A stretch of DNA of 64,000 bases from Marinobacter nitratireducens (GTDB taxonomy: Bacteria > Pseudomonadota > Gammaproteobacteria > Pseudomonadales > Oleiphilaceae), in contig NZ_ANIE01000005.1 of NCBI RefSeq assembly GCF_000708045.1, forward strand, positions 310,001 through 374,000, read 5' to 3'. A program made the position numbers and the translations under genes. Positions 46,551-58,648 of this stretch are shown here, in pieces; position 1 is the first letter of the stretch, and each line of letters opens with the position of its first letter. The notes beneath the pieces were generated by a model. It was not told the DNA's origin and ran no database searches. It worked only from the letters and a program-made list of their open reading frames with translations.

Positions 46551-48077
46551 CTATACCAGTCGTTTGCGTTCATTCGAGGGCGGAATATGCATGGCCTCCC
46601 GATACTTTGCTACCGTTCGCCGCGCTACCTTGATGCCCTGTTCCCCTAGCATGGCTGCAATTTTACTGTCGCTCAACGGCTTTTTCGGAGTTTCAGCCGC
46701 GATAAGCTTTTTGATCATTGCACGGATTGCCGTCGACGAACACTCACCGCCCTCGTCAGTACTCACGTGGCTTGAGAAGAAGTACTTCAACTCGAAGATG
46801 CCCCGTGGGGTATGCATGTATTTCTGTGTTGTGACGCGGGAAATTGTGGACTCATGCATCTCAACGGCCTGGGCGATATCGGAGAGGATCAGCGGTTTCA
46901 TGGCCTCCTCCCCGTGATCAAGGAAACCCTGCTGGTGCTCGACGATTCGCGTTGCAACCTTGAGCAGGGTTTCATTCCGGCTTTGCAGGCTCTTGATAAA
47001 CCACTTGGCCTCCTGGAGCTGGTCCCTGAGGTAGGTGTTGTCGGCACTGCTGTCTGCACGCTTTATAAGAGAAGCATAGCTCGCATTGACGCGAATGCGT
47101 GGTGCAATTTCCGGATTTAGCTCAACTCGCCAGCGACCTTCGTGCTTTCGGACGATGACATCCGGGATCACGTAGTCGGGTTCGGCGCGATCAATGACTT
47201 CGCCGGGGCTCGGGTTCAGTCCGGTGATCAGCGCAAGGACTTCACGCAGTTGATCTTCTTTCAGGCGGCTTCGGCGAAGTAACTGGGCGTAATCGCGATT
47301 GCCCAGCAAGTTGATGTAGTGGGTGATTACCAGCCGGGCTTGAGCCAGCCAGGGTGTCTCCGGTGGTAGCTGATTGAGCTGAATCAGCAGGCATTCCTGG
47401 AGGTCTCTGGCAAAAACGCCGGGAGGATCGAAATGCTGAAGCCTATGCAACACGGCTTCGACTTCGTCGAGTTCGAGAGGCTCTTCTTCGTTCTCGTCCA
47501 CCAGCCCGGCGTGAATGTCCTCAAGGGAGCTGCTGAGGTATCCCCGATCATCCACGGCGTCCAGCAGAGAATGGGCGATGGCCATGTCCCCTTCGCTCAG
47601 AGGCGTCAGGTTCAGTTGCCACTCGAGGTGATCGTGGAGTGTTTCCGTCGGCGAGTTACGGGTCTCGAAGTCGTGGTCGCTCTCATCGTCGTTACGAGCC
47701 GCAGGGGCGGGAGCCGACTGGTAGATATCGTCCCACGCCGTATCGACTGGCAGATCGTCCGGGATGTTGTCGGGGACTTCATTCTCGCTGGCCCAGTCCG
47801 GCCCGTTTTCGGGTTCGTCCCATTCAGGGGAGGTGTCTTGTGCGCTCTCGCTTTCTGCAGAACCTTCCGTATCCGCAGTGGCTTCGGCGTCTTCCGTGGC
47901 GGACGCTTCCTGCTGCTCATCATCCTCAGAGGTTTCCAGCATGGGGTTAGACTCGAGGGCCTGCTGGATTTCCTGTTGGAGGTCGAGCGTGGAGAGTTGT
48001 AGTAGCCGGATCGCCTGCTGAAGCTGGGGCGTCATGGTCAGGCTCTGACCCAGCTTTAGTTGTAATGAGGCTTTCAT
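46551..48077 (-). CDS. rpoN: RNA polymerase sigma-54 factor
   Basis: A 508-residue sigma factor. Region I is [24 protein letters not shown] at the N-terminus, region II is very acidic (about 45-130), and region III ends in the RpoN box [10 protein letters not shown] near residue 490. It controls nitrogen, motility and other activator-dependent genes. I chose ATG 48077 over the in-frame ATG two codons upstream. It is followed by hpf, ptsN, rapZ and ptsO, the conserved cluster. Confidence 0.97.
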   Translation of the reverse strand: MKASLQLKLGQSLTMTPQLQQAIRLLQLSTLDLQQEIQQALESNPMLETSEDDEQQEASATEDAEATADTEGSAESESAQDTSPEWDEPENGPDWASENEVPDNIPDDLPVDTAWDDIYQSAPAPAARNDDESDHDFETRNSPTETLHDHLEWQLNLTPLSEGDMAIAHSLLDAVDDRGYLSSSLEDIHAGLVDENEEEPLELDEVEAVLHRLQHFDPPGVFARDLQECLLIQLNQLPPETPWLAQARLVITHYINLLGNRDYAQLLRRSRLKEDQLREVLALITGLNPSPGEVIDRAEPDYVIPDVIVRKHEGRWRVELNPEIAPRIRVNASYASLIKRADSSADNTYLRDQLQEAKWFIKSLQSRNETLLKVATRIVEHQQGFLDHGEEAMKPLILSDIAQAVEMHESTISRVTTQKYMHTPRGIFELKYFFSSHVSTDEGGECSSTAIRAMIKKLIAAETPKKPLSDSKIAAMLGEQGIKVARRTVAKYREAMHIPPSNERKRLV

Positions 48078-48256
48078 CACCATGATTCAGGATCCGTTAC
48101 TTATCAGCGCTTTGTGCTATTTGGTACTACGTATTACTACGAGGAGCTCGGAAAAATGCCAATTATGGCGGCCACTTGCTGCGGCAGATGTCACCCTAGC
48201 AAGTTCTTTGCCGAGTTTACTTGCTCCAGATCATCAACACAATCAGCCAAAGGACG

Positions 48257-48982
48257 TCAGAGGCGGAATTCATTACCGAGGTAGACTTCCTTTACCTGTT
48301 GGTTAGCCAGGATTGCTTCGGCATTGCCAGATGCAATGATGTGCCCGCCGGACACAATGTAGGCATTCTCACAGATGTCGAGGGTCTCACGCACATTGTG
48401 GTCAGTGATAAGTACGCCGATGCCCTTGTCCCTGAGGTGGCGGATGATGTGCTTGATGTCGCTGACTGAAATAGGATCGACACCGGCAAAGGGTTCATCA
48501 AGCAGGATGAAGGCTGGCTCCATCGCCAGGGCTCTTGCGATTTCGACCCGGCGCCGCTCACCGCCCGACAACGCCATGCCGACACTGTCACGGATGTGAG
48601 TAATGTGGAACTCTTCCAGCAGTTCCTCGAGTTTCCGCTCACGATCTGCCCGGTTAAGGGCCTTCCGGGTCTCCAGGATGGCCATGATGTTGTCCCGCAC
48701 CGTCAGCTTGCGAAACACAGAGGCTTCTTGCGGAAGGTAGCCGATCCCTTTGCGGGCACGGCCATGCATCGGCAGTGGTGTTATGTCCTCGCTGTCGATG
48801 GTGATCCGCCCGTGGTCGGCGGGAACCAGTCCCACAATCATGTAAAAGCAGGTGGTTTTGCCAGCGCCGTTAGGACCGAGCAGGCCAACGATTTCCCCGC
48901 TGCGGATTTCCAGGGAAACGTCGAGTACAACTTTTTTCTGCTTGTAGCTTTTTGCCAGGTTACTGGCTCTCAGAATTGCCAT
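48257..48982 (-). CDS. lptB: LPS export ABC transporter ATPase LptB
   Basis: A 241-residue ABC ATPase that powers LPS extraction through LptFG. Walker [10 protein letters not shown], signature [14 protein letters not shown] and Walker [15 protein letters not shown] are complete. It starts at ATG 48982 ([14 protein letters not shown]); a longer frame to 49144 lies inside lptA. It overlaps lptA by 23 bases. rpoN follows after 179 bases. Confidence 0.96.
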   Translation of the reverse strand: MAILRASNLAKSYKQKKVVLDVSLEIRSGEIVGLLGPNGAGKTTCFYMIVGLVPADHGRITIDSEDITPLPMHGRARKGIGYLPQEASVFRKLTVRDNIMAILETRKALNRADRERKLEELLEEFHITHIRDSVGMALSGGERRRVEIARALAMEPAFILLDEPFAGVDPISVSDIKHIIRHLRDKGIGVLITDHNVRETLDICENAYIVSGGHIIASGNAEAILANQQVKEVYLGNEFRL

Positions 48983-49505
48983 CGGATCCCTGCTTGGTGC
49001 TGCGTGGCTGGATGACCATTTCAACACGGCCGTTGCCTGAGTCGGTGCCGCCTTCTGCGGTGACGACACGGCGGACAGTATCATAATGAATGATGTCACC
49101 GCGGAACAGGTTGCCGTCCTGTTCAATGACGGCCTCCCGCTCAAACGTCAGTTCCCGGTCGCTTGCAGACCAGGTAATGCGGAGTGCCTTGGCGTCGGTT
49201 TCGCCATCGCCGTCACGGGTGGGCTGACGATAGTGTGCGGGGCTGCCGGCGGCTTCGATGCGGCTCAGGCCATTGTCATCCCGGTAAAGCGTGACGGTAT
49301 CGGCGGTCAGTCGGGTCTTGCCCTGGGTCAGTTCCACGGTACCGGTGTAGGTGGCTATGCCGCTGGAATCATCCAGGCGGGCGTTGTCAGCACTGACCAG
49401 AATCGGCGTTTCCGCGTTTAGGTCAAACGCCATCGTCGGGCTTGTCGCCGTCAGGGCCAGGAGGGCCGCGACGGGACTCAGGAATAGTTTAACGACCGAT
49501 TTCAT
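48960..49505 (-). CDS. lptA: LPS transport periplasmic protein LptA
   Basis: A 181-residue periplasmic beta-jellyroll protein that bridges LptC to LptD. A signal peptide of about 26 residues (ending TSPTMA) precedes [22 protein letters not shown], the OstA-like start, and [17 protein letters not shown]. It overlaps lptC by 17 bases and lptB by 23 bases. Confidence 0.94.
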   Translation of the reverse strand: MKSVVKLFLSPVAALLALTATSPTMAFDLNAETPILVSADNARLDDSSGIATYTGTVELTQGKTRLTADTVTLYRDDNGLSRIEAAGSPAHYRQPTRDGDGETDAKALRITWSASDRELTFEREAVIEQDGNLFRGDIIHYDTVRRVVTAEGGTDSGNGRVEMVIQPRSTKQGSDGNSESQ

Positions 49506-50139
49506 AGCGTCCTTCCACCTGGGAATTGAGTTCCAGAATACGTTTGTCGAGCCATGCTCTCATGCCTGTTGCTCTCGTGGTACCTGTGACGTCTGTGATT
49601 TCGACAGGGGCGTCGGTGTAGATAGTTCCGGTATCGTTATCGAGTGTCAGGGAGGAGGTTGTCAGTGTGGCCTCTCTGTCACCGATGCGGCGAACAACGC
49701 GCACATCGCCCGTCAGATACAGGATGTTTTCATTTTGCAGAAGGCTCCCGTTCTGGGCTTCGACCACCCAGGGCTCGCTCGACTGTTTGCCGAAAAGCTC
49801 TGCCCGGGGTGATGTGATGGTCGCCATATTGCCCTCTTCGAATTGTTCGATGCGTGGGCTGGTAAATCGAACTTTGACGTTGCCCTGTTCATCGTAAGAA
49901 AGATATTGCCCGTTCACGATGAATCCGTCTGGCTCAGCCATTCCCCTGAGGGCGGCTGCTTCATCCTGAATGAGCGATGGTTCATCGCTGCGCCATAGAA
50001 GTAAGACAGTGGCTACCACAGTGCCTGCCAGGGCCAGCGTTCGTAGCCAGGGGCGGTTCTCAAGTGTGAGTATTGAAATGACGGAGTTGTCGGTAATCTC
50101 GGTGTTCTCCGGACCGGCGCTGGAGGCGTCCTGGCTCAT
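49489..50139 (-). CDS. lptC: LPS export protein LptC
   Basis: A 216-residue bitopic protein of the inner membrane. A single span (WLRTLALAGTVVATVLLLW, about residues 31-49) is followed by a periplasmic OstA-like fold (YDEQGNVKVRFTSPRIEQFEEGN). The N-terminal cytoplasmic tail is longer than in E. coli. It overlaps kdsC by 4 bases and lptA by 17 bases. Confidence 0.93.
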   Translation of the reverse strand: MSQDASSAGPENTEITDNSVISILTLENRPWLRTLALAGTVVATVLLLWRSDEPSLIQDEAAALRGMAEPDGFIVNGQYLSYDEQGNVKVRFTSPRIEQFEEGNMATITSPRAELFGKQSSEPWVVEAQNGSLLQNENILYLTGDVRVVRRIGDREATLTTSSLTLDNDTGTIYTDAPVEITDVTGTTRATGMRAWLDKRILELNSQVEGRYEIGR

Positions 50140-50705
50140 TTGTCAGACTCCAGGTATCTCTCCAAAGCGCCGCCAAGTTTGCCTTGTGAGTAGAGGATAA
50201 GATCGCAGGCCTCCCTGACCGCGCCACTGCCGCCGCCGGCCTCGGTGCAGTAATCGGCGTGTTGTCGGACCAGCCAGTAGCCATTGGGAACCGTAATGCC
50301 CAGTCCTGCAAACTGGATAGCAGGTAAGTCGGGCAGGTCATCGCCCATGTAAGCAATGGCGCTGGCGGGAACGTCAAGCGTGTTCACAAGTTCCTTTAGC
50401 GCCACTTTCTTGTCTTCCCGTCCTTGCATGAGGTGAGGTATGCCCAGGTCGCTCATGCGCTTCTGGGTAAGTGGTGAGCTTCGGCCGGTGATGACCGCAA
50501 CCGTGATGCCGGCTGCCATTAGCTGTTTCAGACCCAGGCCGTCCAGGATGTTAAAGGCCTTGAGTTCATCGCCCTGGGCGCTGAAGTACAGGCGGCCGTC
50601 GCTCATGATGCCGTCAACGTCAAGGGCGATCAGGCGCACGCCGGCCGCTTTGCTGAGTAGGGTCTCGGACCAGTGTTTGCTCAGGGGGGGGAGTATCTCT
50701 GACAT
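50136..50705 (-). CDS. kdsC: 3-deoxy-D-manno-octulosonate 8-phosphate phosphatase
   Basis: A 189-residue HAD-family phosphatase that gives free Kdo for LPS core synthesis. The catalytic DxD is D29 and D31 in LDVDGIMSDG. VITGRSSPL and YMGDDLPDLP are HAD motifs II and IV. It overlaps kdsD by 1 base and lptC by 4 bases. Confidence 0.96.
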   Translation of the reverse strand: MSEILPPLSKHWSETLLSKAAGVRLIALDVDGIMSDGRLYFSAQGDELKAFNILDGLGLKQLMAAGITVAVITGRSSPLTQKRMSDLGIPHLMQGREDKKVALKELVNTLDVPASAIAYMGDDLPDLPAIQFAGLGITVPNGYWLVRQHADYCTEAGGGSGAVREACDLILYSQGKLGGALERYLESDK

Positions 50706-51685
50706 CAGATCACTCCGGCCCGGAGCAGGTCGTGCATGTTGATGGCACCCACGAGCTCGCCCGTTTCATTGGTGACCGGAAGCGCATTGATTTTCATCTC
50801 TTCCATGATGTTCAGGGCTTCTGCCGCCAGGTGATCGGCTTGAATGGTCTTGCCATTGCGGGTCATGACCGCCTCGATGGTGGTACTGTGAACATCCAGG
50901 TTGCGGTCCAGTGTGCGCCTCAGGTCTCCATCCGTGAATACGCCGGTCAGCGCGCCATCAGGGCTGACGACGGTTGTCATGCCCAGCCCTTTGCGGGAGA
51001 TCTCCAGTAGGGCACCGCTTAATGTTGTGCCTTCGGTGACCTTGGGAATTCGATCGCCAGTGTGCATGATGTCAGAGACTTTCAGCAGCAGGCGTCGTCC
51101 AAGGCTGCCACCAGGGTGGGAAAAGGCAAAGTCTTCAGCGCTGAAGCCCCGGGCTTCAAGAAGTGCGACCGCCAGGGCGTCCCCCATGACCAGTGTGGCG
51201 GTGGTACTCGATGTTGGCGCCAGTCCCAGGGGGCAGGCCTCCTCGGAGACGCTCACATCAAGGTTGGCCACAGCTTCCCGGGCCAGAACGGATTCTGGGT
51301 TGCCTGTCATGCTGATCAGCGGTGCGCCCATGCGTTTTATGAGCGGCAGAATGGTGACGACTTCGCTGGTGTTGCCACTGTTCGAAATGGCAATGACCAC
51401 ATCCTGGCTTGTGATCATGCCCAGATCGCCGTGGCTGGCTTCCCCCGGGTGTACAAAAAACGAGGGGGTTCCCGTGCTGGCCAGTGTAGCGGCAATCTTG
51501 TTACCGATATGGCCTGACTTCCCCATTCCAGTGACGACCACACGCCCCTGGCAGGCCATGATGACTTCGCAGGCGCGGCGGAACTCGTCATTGATTCGCG
51601 TTGTCAGTGAGTCGATGGCGTCACGTTCGATGCGGATGGCACGAAGTGCGGACGTGTGGAAATCCAATGCAGTCTGTTCGGTCAT
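50705..51685 (-). CDS. kdsD: D-arabinose 5-phosphate isomerase
   Basis: A 326-residue enzyme converting ribulose 5-phosphate to arabinose 5-phosphate, the first step to Kdo. An N-terminal SIS domain (VVTGMGKSGHIGNKIAATLAS, HPGEASHGDLGMI) is followed by two CBS domains. I chose ATG 51685 (MTEQTALDF); a longer frame to 51802 adds 39 non-conserved residues and runs toward the mlaF promoter. It heads the kdsD-kdsC-lptC-lptA-lptB run. Confidence 0.95.
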   Translation of the reverse strand: MTEQTALDFHTSALRAIRIERDAIDSLTTRINDEFRRACEVIMACQGRVVVTGMGKSGHIGNKIAATLASTGTPSFFVHPGEASHGDLGMITSQDVVIAISNSGNTSEVVTILPLIKRMGAPLISMTGNPESVLAREAVANLDVSVSEEACPLGLAPTSSTTATLVMGDALAVALLEARGFSAEDFAFSHPGGSLGRRLLLKVSDIMHTGDRIPKVTEGTTLSGALLEISRKGLGMTTVVSPDGALTGVFTDGDLRRTLDRNLDVHSTTIEAVMTRNGKTIQADHLAAEALNIMEEMKINALPVTNETGELVGAINMHDLLRAGVI

Positions 51686-51822
51686 CTGGCCTGGTGCCCT
51701 GTTCGCTGGAGAGTGCGCTGTAAAGTTTGCCGGCAGTATATCATTTTCGGCGTTACACGCCGCCGTTACGGAATGTTCAGTCAAACTGACCATTGCGATC
51801 AATACATTTTGCCATCTACGGA

Positions 51823-51851
51823 TTGAGCTTGGCGGCCGCTTGGCATAATGT
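51823..51851 (+). promoter_or_regulatory. Probable sigma-70 promoter of the mla operon
   Basis: A -35 TTGAGC (51823-51828) and a -10 TAATGT (51846-51851) with 17-base spacing. The predicted start near 51858 leaves about 19 bases to the mlaF ATG. kdsD diverges from the same region. Confidence 0.5.
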
Positions 51852-51876
51852 ACCCCCTCGTTAAAAGGTAGGCATT

Positions 51877-52689
51877 ATGGATACACCGGCGTACGTTTCG
51901 CTCAAGGACGTTGTTTTCTCCCGCTCGGATCGCCGCATTTTTGATGGCGTTACCCTGGATATCCCGCGTGGCAAGATTACGGCCATCATGGGGCCGAGTG
52001 GCACCGGTAAAACAACATTGCTCCGTTTGATCGGCGGCCAGCTTCGGCCGGACTCCGGTCGCGTTGAGGTCGATGGCCAACAGGTCCCGGAACTGAAACG
52101 GAAGCAGTTGTATGCGCTGCGGGAAAAGATGGGGATGCTTTTTCAGAGCGGAGCTTTGTTTACCGATCTTAGTGTTTTCGAGAATGTCGCCTTTCCTCTG
52201 AGGGTTCATACCTCTTTGCCCGAGGATATGATTCGGGACATCGTCCTGATGAAGCTTGAAGCGGTTGGGCTTCGAGGGGCTCGGCGATTGATGCCCTCAG
52301 AGCTCTCCGGGGGCATGACTCGCCGGGTTGCCCTCGCCAGAAGCATTGCCCTGGACCCCGAATTAATCATGTATGACGAGCCTTTCGCCGGGCAGGATCC
52401 AATTGCGATGGGGGTGCTGGTCAAGCTTATTCGCGATCTTAACCGGTCCATGGGCCTCACCAGCGTGCTCGTTTCCCACGATGTACCGGAGTCGCTGAGT
52501 ATCTGCCATTACGCCTGCATCATTGCCGACGGCAAGGTGATCGGCGAAGGCACGCCGGAAGAACTGCGTCAGCATCCGTCCCGGCAGGTTCAACAGTTCC
52601 TGCAGGGGCAGCCGGATGGCCCGGTTCCGTTCCATTATCCGGCAACCGACCCGGCGGAAGACTATGGCCTGAGTGGAGGTGTGTCTTGA
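51877..52689 (+). CDS. mlaF: Phospholipid transport ABC ATPase MlaF
   Basis: A 270-residue ABC ATPase of the Mla system, which moves phospholipids between inner and outer membrane. Walker [10 protein letters not shown] is at residues 39-47, the signature is [14 protein letters not shown], and Walker B is [13 protein letters not shown]. The C-terminal extension [19 protein letters not shown] is typical of MlaF. Its stop overlaps the TTG start of mlaE. Confidence 0.96.
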   Translation: MDTPAYVSLKDVVFSRSDRRIFDGVTLDIPRGKITAIMGPSGTGKTTLLRLIGGQLRPDSGRVEVDGQQVPELKRKQLYALREKMGMLFQSGALFTDLSVFENVAFPLRVHTSLPEDMIRDIVLMKLEAVGLRGARRLMPSELSGGMTRRVALARSIALDPELIMYDEPFAGQDPIAMGVLVKLIRDLNRSMGLTSVLVSHDVPESLSICHYACIIADGKVIGEGTPEELRQHPSRQVQQFLQGQPDGPVPFHYPATDPAEDYGLSGGVS

Positions 52690-53468
52690 TTGACAGAATC
52701 GCATCCCTGGGCCGCCTTGGACTCGATATAGTGACCTCCTTTGGGCGCTCCGGACAGTTTCTGGCGGGCGTGCTTGCCGGCGTTCCCCGGCCGGTGACCG
52801 GCTTTCCGCTGCTGATCAAGCAGTTGTATTCGGTGGGTGTGCTGTCACTGGCTATTGTGGTTGTTTCTGGCCTGTTCATCGGGATGGTTCTCGGCCTTCA
52901 GGGCTACACTATCCTCAGTGACTATGGTTCCGAGGCCGCGATCGGGCAGATGATTGCCCTGACGCTGGTTCGCGAGCTGGGGCCAGTGGTTACGGCGCTG
53001 CTATTTGCCGGCCGCGCCGGATCTGCACTGACCGCCGAGATAGGGCTTATGAAAGCCACTGAACAGCTTTCGAGTATGGAAATGATGGGAGTGGATCCCC
53101 TGCGGCGGGTTATTGCGCCAAGGTTGTGGGCCGGTTTTATCGCCATGCCGGTGCTGGCGGTTATTTTCTCAGTGGTTGGTATCTGGGGCGGTATGCTGGT
53201 CGGTGTCGACTGGTTGGGGGTGTTTGAGGGCTCTTTCTGGGGCAATATGCAGTCGTCCGTGGATTTTGTTGATGACGTCATGAATGGCGTCATCAAGAGT
53301 GTTGTATTTGGTTTTGTCTGTGCCTGGATTGCGGTGTATCAGGGCTATGACTGTGTACCGACATCGGCGGGTATCAGCTCGGCAACCACGAAAACGGTGG
53401 TCTATTCGTCCCTGGCGGTGCTGGGGCTGGATTTCGTGCTCACGGCCGTGATGTTCGGTGACTTTTAA
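52686..53468 (+). CDS. mlaE: Phospholipid transport permease MlaE
   Basis: A 260-residue integral membrane permease with about five spans. [41 protein letters not shown] and [16 protein letters not shown] are the MlaE (YrbE) signatures. The start is TTG 52686 with GGAGGTG about 4 bases upstream, overlapping the mlaF stop (TTGA), so translation is likely coupled. Confidence 0.95.
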   Translation: MIDRIASLGRLGLDIVTSFGRSGQFLAGVLAGVPRPVTGFPLLIKQLYSVGVLSLAIVVVSGLFIGMVLGLQGYTILSDYGSEAAIGQMIALTLVRELGPVVTALLFAGRAGSALTAEIGLMKATEQLSSMEMMGVDPLRRVIAPRLWAGFIAMPVLAVIFSVVGIWGGMLVGVDWLGVFEGSFWGNMQSSVDFVDDVMNGVIKSVVFGFVCAWIAVYQGYDCVPTSAGISSATTKTVVYSSLAVLGLDFVLTAVMFGDF

Positions 53469-53503
53469 GTGAAAGATAGACCTTTTGGAAATGGGAGCCG
53501 GTA

Positions 53504-53953
53504 ATGGCGCAGAGAACGACGGAGATCATTGTCGGGTTATTCATGATTGCGGGTCTGGCTGCTTTGCTGGTGCTGGCGCTTCAGGTCAGTGGGCTGTCAC
53601 CCAGTTCTGCAGAAAGCACGTATACGGTATATGCAGACTTCAATGATACGGGCGGGCTGACGCCCCGGGGCCGGGTATCCATGGCCGGCGTCACGGTTGG
53701 TACGATCGAGTCTATCGCTCTGAATAAGGAGACGTTCCAGGCTCGCGTGACCATGTCCATTCGCTCGGATGTCGACAACATTCCTGCAGACAGTTCCGCA
53801 GTAATACGTACATCCGGGCTGCTTGGGGAGCAGTACATTGATATATCGATCGGTGGGGATATGGAGTCCTTGCAAGCGGGAGACTCCTTTTATTCCACGC
53901 AGTCAGCCATGAATCTGGAGCGATTGATAAGCAATTTCGCCTCCGGGCGCTGA
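53504..53953 (+). CDS. mlaD: Phospholipid transport MCE protein MlaD
   Basis: A 149-residue single-MCE-domain protein with an N-terminal membrane anchor (IIVGLFMIAGLAALLVLALQV). The MCE core YTVYADFNDTGGLTPRGRVSMAGVTVG and LGEQYIDISIGG follow. It forms the hexameric periplasmic ring on MlaFE. It is short but normal for the family. Confidence 0.95.
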   Translation: MAQRTTEIIVGLFMIAGLAALLVLALQVSGLSPSSAESTYTVYADFNDTGGLTPRGRVSMAGVTVGTIESIALNKETFQARVTMSIRSDVDNIPADSSAVIRTSGLLGEQYIDISIGGDMESLQAGDSFYSTQSAMNLERLISNFASGR

Positions 53954-54003
53954 TGGCCTGGTTGGGCTGTTGCTGATTTGGGAAGGTTTGACGGGAGATT
54001 CTG

Positions 54004-54657
54004 ATGGTTTTGTTCAAGCAACGTTTTCTATTCCTGCTGGCGCTGGCTCTGGTGCTGGTGGGGCCGGTCCGGGCGGATGCCGCCGACGACTTGCGGGCCT
54101 ATGTGGACCAGAATACTCAGCGACTCGTGGAGAGGCTGAATTCCGAGAAAGGGCTTTACGAGAGCGACCCGGAAGCGTTTTATGCCAGCATGGACGAAGC
54201 GCTCAGTGAGTTTGTTGATTTTCGCCGGATCGCGGCTCGGGTCATGGGGCGTTACGCGCGCCAGACCACGCCCGAGCAGCGTGATGAATTCGTGGCAAAA
54301 TTCAAACGCAGCCTGTTTGACAGCTACGCCCAGGCTTTAGTGAACGCGGACGAATTTGAAATCATCGTCAAAGAGGCGGTCATCAATCCCAACAACGATG
54401 GTCGTGCCTCCGTTGATATGGAGGTGATCAGCGCCTCGGGTAATCGGTACCCGGTGATTTATTCGATGTATCGAAACAAGGAAGGGCAATGGCTGATGGA
54501 AAATGTCATCGTTGAAGGGGTGAACATCGGTCTGGCTTTCCGCGATCGTTTCACCCAGGAAATGGAAGAGAATCGCGGTCGTGTTCAGGCCGTGATTGAT
54601 GGTTGGGGCGATGCGGTCGAATCCCTCAATCTGGATGAGGAAGTTGATAAATCATGA
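54004..54657 (+). CDS. mlaC: Periplasmic phospholipid-binding protein MlaC
   Basis: A 217-residue periplasmic shuttle protein. The signal peptide (MVLFKQRFLFLLALALVLVG...) is cleaved near ADA, residue 24-26. FVDFRRIAARVMGRYARQTTPEQRDEF and YSMYRNKEGQWLMENVIVEGVNIG are the MlaC/Ttg2D segments. It overlaps mlaB by 4 bases. Confidence 0.95.
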   Translation: MVLFKQRFLFLLALALVLVGPVRADAADDLRAYVDQNTQRLVERLNSEKGLYESDPEAFYASMDEALSEFVDFRRIAARVMGRYARQTTPEQRDEFVAKFKRSLFDSYAQALVNADEFEIIVKEAVINPNNDGRASVDMEVISASGNRYPVIYSMYRNKEGQWLMENVIVEGVNIGLAFRDRFTQEMEENRGRVQAVIDGWGDAVESLNLDEEVDKS

Positions 54658-54986
54658 GCAAGGCTTCTGCGGAAGTCCGGCTGAATGAATGCGTGCTCTC
54701 TGTTACGGGAGAGGTTGATGTTGCTTCTGTTGTTGCGCTGCGCAAACAGGGCGAAACGCTGATCAGCCGCTCAGACCGGGATTTGAGTGTTGACCTCTCC
54801 GGTCTGGATACCGCTCACAGTGTCATTCTCTCCATGCTGCTATGTTGGCAGCGTTACGCCGGTGCGCTTGGTCTTTCGCTGGACTTCAAGGGTGCCAGTG
54901 ATCGTCTGGCGGCCCTTGCCGCACTCAGCAATCTGGATCAGCAGTTCGCTGGTTTCACCGAAGTATCTGCTGCTCACGCCCATTGA
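54654..54986 (+). CDS. mlaB: STAS-domain protein MlaB
   Basis: A 110-residue cytoplasmic STAS protein that stabilises MlaF. The domain shows LSVTGEVDVASVVALRKQGE and DLSVDLSGLDTAHSVILSMLLCWQR, where the threonine/serine region near 60 is typical of MlaB. It overlaps mlaC by 4 bases and ends the mlaFEDCB run. Confidence 0.9.
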   Translation: MSKASAEVRLNECVLSVTGEVDVASVVALRKQGETLISRSDRDLSVDLSGLDTAHSVILSMLLCWQRYAGALGLSLDFKGASDRLAALAALSNLDQQFAGFTEVSAAHAH

Positions 54987-55022
54987 TCGTCAGATTCTCT
55001 CCCGGGTTACTGTTTGGTAAAG

Positions 55023-55051
55023 CTGACCCGGGCAGCGTAATTGGTTACAAT
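55023..55051 (+). promoter_or_regulatory. Probable sigma-70 promoter of ibaG-murA
   Basis: A -35 CTGACC (55023-55028), 17 bases, and -10 TACAAT (55046-55051). The predicted start is about 29 bases before the ibaG ATG. It would give ibaG and murA a promoter independent of the mla operon. Confidence 0.5.
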
Positions 55052-55086
55052 CTCGCCCCTGATTTTTAAACACCCGAGGATTTTTT

Positions 55087-56621
<1,535 letters not shown>

Positions 56622-56650
56622 CAGAGACCAACGGGAAACCGGAAGGACGA

Positions 56651-57298
56651 ATGACAGATTCCATCACCATTGCATTGTCGAAAGGGCGGATCCTCGAAGA
56701 GACGCTGCCATTGCTGGCCGAAGCGGGAATTGAGCTGGTCGACGATGTCAAAAAATCCCGAAAACTGGTGTTTCCCACCACCGATCCCGACGTCCGTGTG
56801 CTGATCATACGTGCGACCGACGTGCCGACGTATGTTCAGTACGGTGGAGCCGATCTGGGTGTGACCGGCAAGGACGTGCTGATGGAGCATGGCGGGGAAG
56901 GGCTTTACGAGCCGCTGGATCTGAATATTTCCCGGTGCCGCCTGATGACCGCCGGTCCCAAGGATCAAACGCCTCCGAACGGACGTATCAAGGTGGCGAC
57001 CAAGTTTGTGAATCTGGCTCGAAGGTACTATTCCGCGCAGGGTCGGCAGGCCGATATCATCAAGCTCTATGGCGCGATGGAGTTGGCTCCGATCCTCGGG
57101 CTGGCGGACGAGATCGTCGACATTGTCGATACCGGCAACACGCTGAAGGCCAATGGCCTGGAAGCGCGGGAGCTGATTGAGCATATCAGCAGCCGATTGG
57201 TCGTGAACCGTGCATCGATGAAGATGAAGCACGGGCGGATTAACCCGATTATCGAGAAGATGTCGGCGGCTGTCGAGAAACGGCGCGCCGAACAATAA
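56651..57298 (+). CDS. hisG: ATP phosphoribosyltransferase, short form
   Basis: A 215-residue enzyme of the first step of histidine synthesis. [18 protein letters not shown] and the [10 protein letters not shown] and [17 protein letters not shown] segments are typical. It lacks the C-terminal histidine-binding domain of the long form (about 300 residues), so it should need the HisZ partner, which is not in this window. hisD follows after 30 bases. Confidence 0.95.
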   Translation: MTDSITIALSKGRILEETLPLLAEAGIELVDDVKKSRKLVFPTTDPDVRVLIIRATDVPTYVQYGGADLGVTGKDVLMEHGGEGLYEPLDLNISRCRLMTAGPKDQTPPNGRIKVATKFVNLARRYYSAQGRQADIIKLYGAMELAPILGLADEIVDIVDTGNTLKANGLEARELIEHISSRLVVNRASMKMKHGRINPIIEKMSAAVEKRRAEQ

Positions 57299-57328
57299 GT
57301 CCACCTCTCCTGACGCAGGAATGATGAC

Positions 57329-58648
57329 ATGACCGACGTGAGTATCAAACGACTGAATGCCTCCCAAAGCGACTTTGACAGTGCGTTGAACACGCTGCTG
57401 GCTTGGGATGACAGTGTTGATCATCAGGTAAATGAGTCGGTGCGTCATATCCTGCACGAGGTAAAGACCCGCGGCGACCAGGCGGTTCTGGAGTTTACTG
57501 AGAAATTTGATCGTCTGAACGTTGCAAGTGTTTCTGAGCTGGAGATGGATCAGGGGCGTTTGCAGCAGGCTCTTGATGCCATTCCTCAGGATCAGCGGAT
57601 TGGCCTTGAGAAGGCCGCTGAGCGGATTCGTGATTATCACGAGCGCCAGAACCAGAAATCCTGGCAGTACGAGGATCAGGACGGCACCGTGCTGGGACAG
57701 AAGGTGACCCCTCTGGATCGCGCTGGCCTGTATGTGCCAGGTGGCAAGGCTGCGTACCCGTCATCGGTCCTGATGAACGCGATTCCTGCCAAAGTGGCTG
57801 GTGTCAGCGAGGTCGTGATGGTTGTTCCAACGCCAGACGGTGTTGTGAATGACATCGTGCTGGCAGCGGCGGCGATTGCGGGCGTGGACAGGGTGTTTAC
57901 TGTCGGCGGTGCCCAGGCGGTTGCGGCGTTGGCTTACGGTACAGAGACTATTCCGCCCGTCGACAAGATTGTGGGGCCGGGTAACATTTTTGTGGCAACC
58001 GCCAAGCGTGAAGTGTTTGGGGTGGTCGGTATCGATATGATCGCCGGGCCCTCGGAAATTCTGGTGATCTGTGATGGAAAAACCGATCCGGACTGGATCG
58101 CCATGGACCTGTTTTCCCAGGCCGAGCACGACGAACAGGCTCAATCTATCCTGATCAGCCCTGATGCCGGGTTCCTGGATGCTGTCGAAGCCAGTATCAA
58201 CAAACTGCTGCCGACCATGGAGCGTTCTGAAATCATTGCCGAGTCGATGGGAAGCCGGGCAGCGCTGATTCAGGTTTCGAATCTGAGTGAAGCAGCGGCA
58301 GTGTCAAACCGGATCGCGCCAGAACATCTGGAGCTGTCTGTTGAGGATCCGGAAGCTCTGGTGGAAGAAATCCGCCATGCCGGCGCGATCTTCATGGGCC
58401 GCTACACGGCGGAAGCTCTGGGTGACTACTGTGCCGGACCGAACCACGTTCTGCCTACCAGTGGAACGGCGAGGTTCTCTTCACCGCTGGGTGTTTATGA
58501 TTTCCAGAAACGTTCGTCTCTGATCGGGTTCAGTGCCAAAGGCGCGGACCGTATGGGGCGGGTTGCCTCCGTGCTTGCCAGGGGGGAAGGTCTGACCGCT
58601 CACGCCCGTTCAGCCGAGTACCGGATTACCGGAGGTGGTGATGAGTAA
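57329..58648 (+). CDS. hisD: Histidinol dehydrogenase
   Basis: A 439-residue zinc enzyme that oxidises histidinol to histidine in two steps. [41 protein letters not shown] and [14 protein letters not shown] (zinc/base region) are family signatures, and [14 protein letters not shown] lies near the C-terminus. It overlaps hisC by 8 bases. Confidence 0.97.
   Translation: MTDVSIKRLNASQSDFDSALNTLLAWDDSVDHQVNESVRHILHEVKTRGDQAVLEFTEKFDRLNVASVSELEMDQGRLQQALDAIPQDQRIGLEKAAERIRDYHERQNQKSWQYEDQDGTVLGQKVTPLDRAGLYVPGGKAAYPSSVLMNAIPAKVAGVSEVVMVVPTPDGVVNDIVLAAAAIAGVDRVFTVGGAQAVAALAYGTETIPPVDKIVGPGNIFVATAKREVFGVVGIDMIAGPSEILVICDGKTDPDWIAMDLFSQAEHDEQAQSILISPDAGFLDAVEASINKLLPTMERSEIIAESMGSRAALIQVSNLSEAAAVSNRIAPEHLELSVEDPEALVEEIRHAGAIFMGRYTAEALGDYCAGPNHVLPTSGTARFSSPLGVYDFQKRSSLIGFSAKGADRMGRVASVLARGEGLTAHARSAEYRITGGGDE

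Noticed and set aside
48155..48180. A sigma-54-like promoter (TGGCGGCCACTTGCT) between rpoN and lptB
   Set aside because: The GG and GC elements are spaced by 9 and not 10 bases, and it points into the 3' end of lptB.
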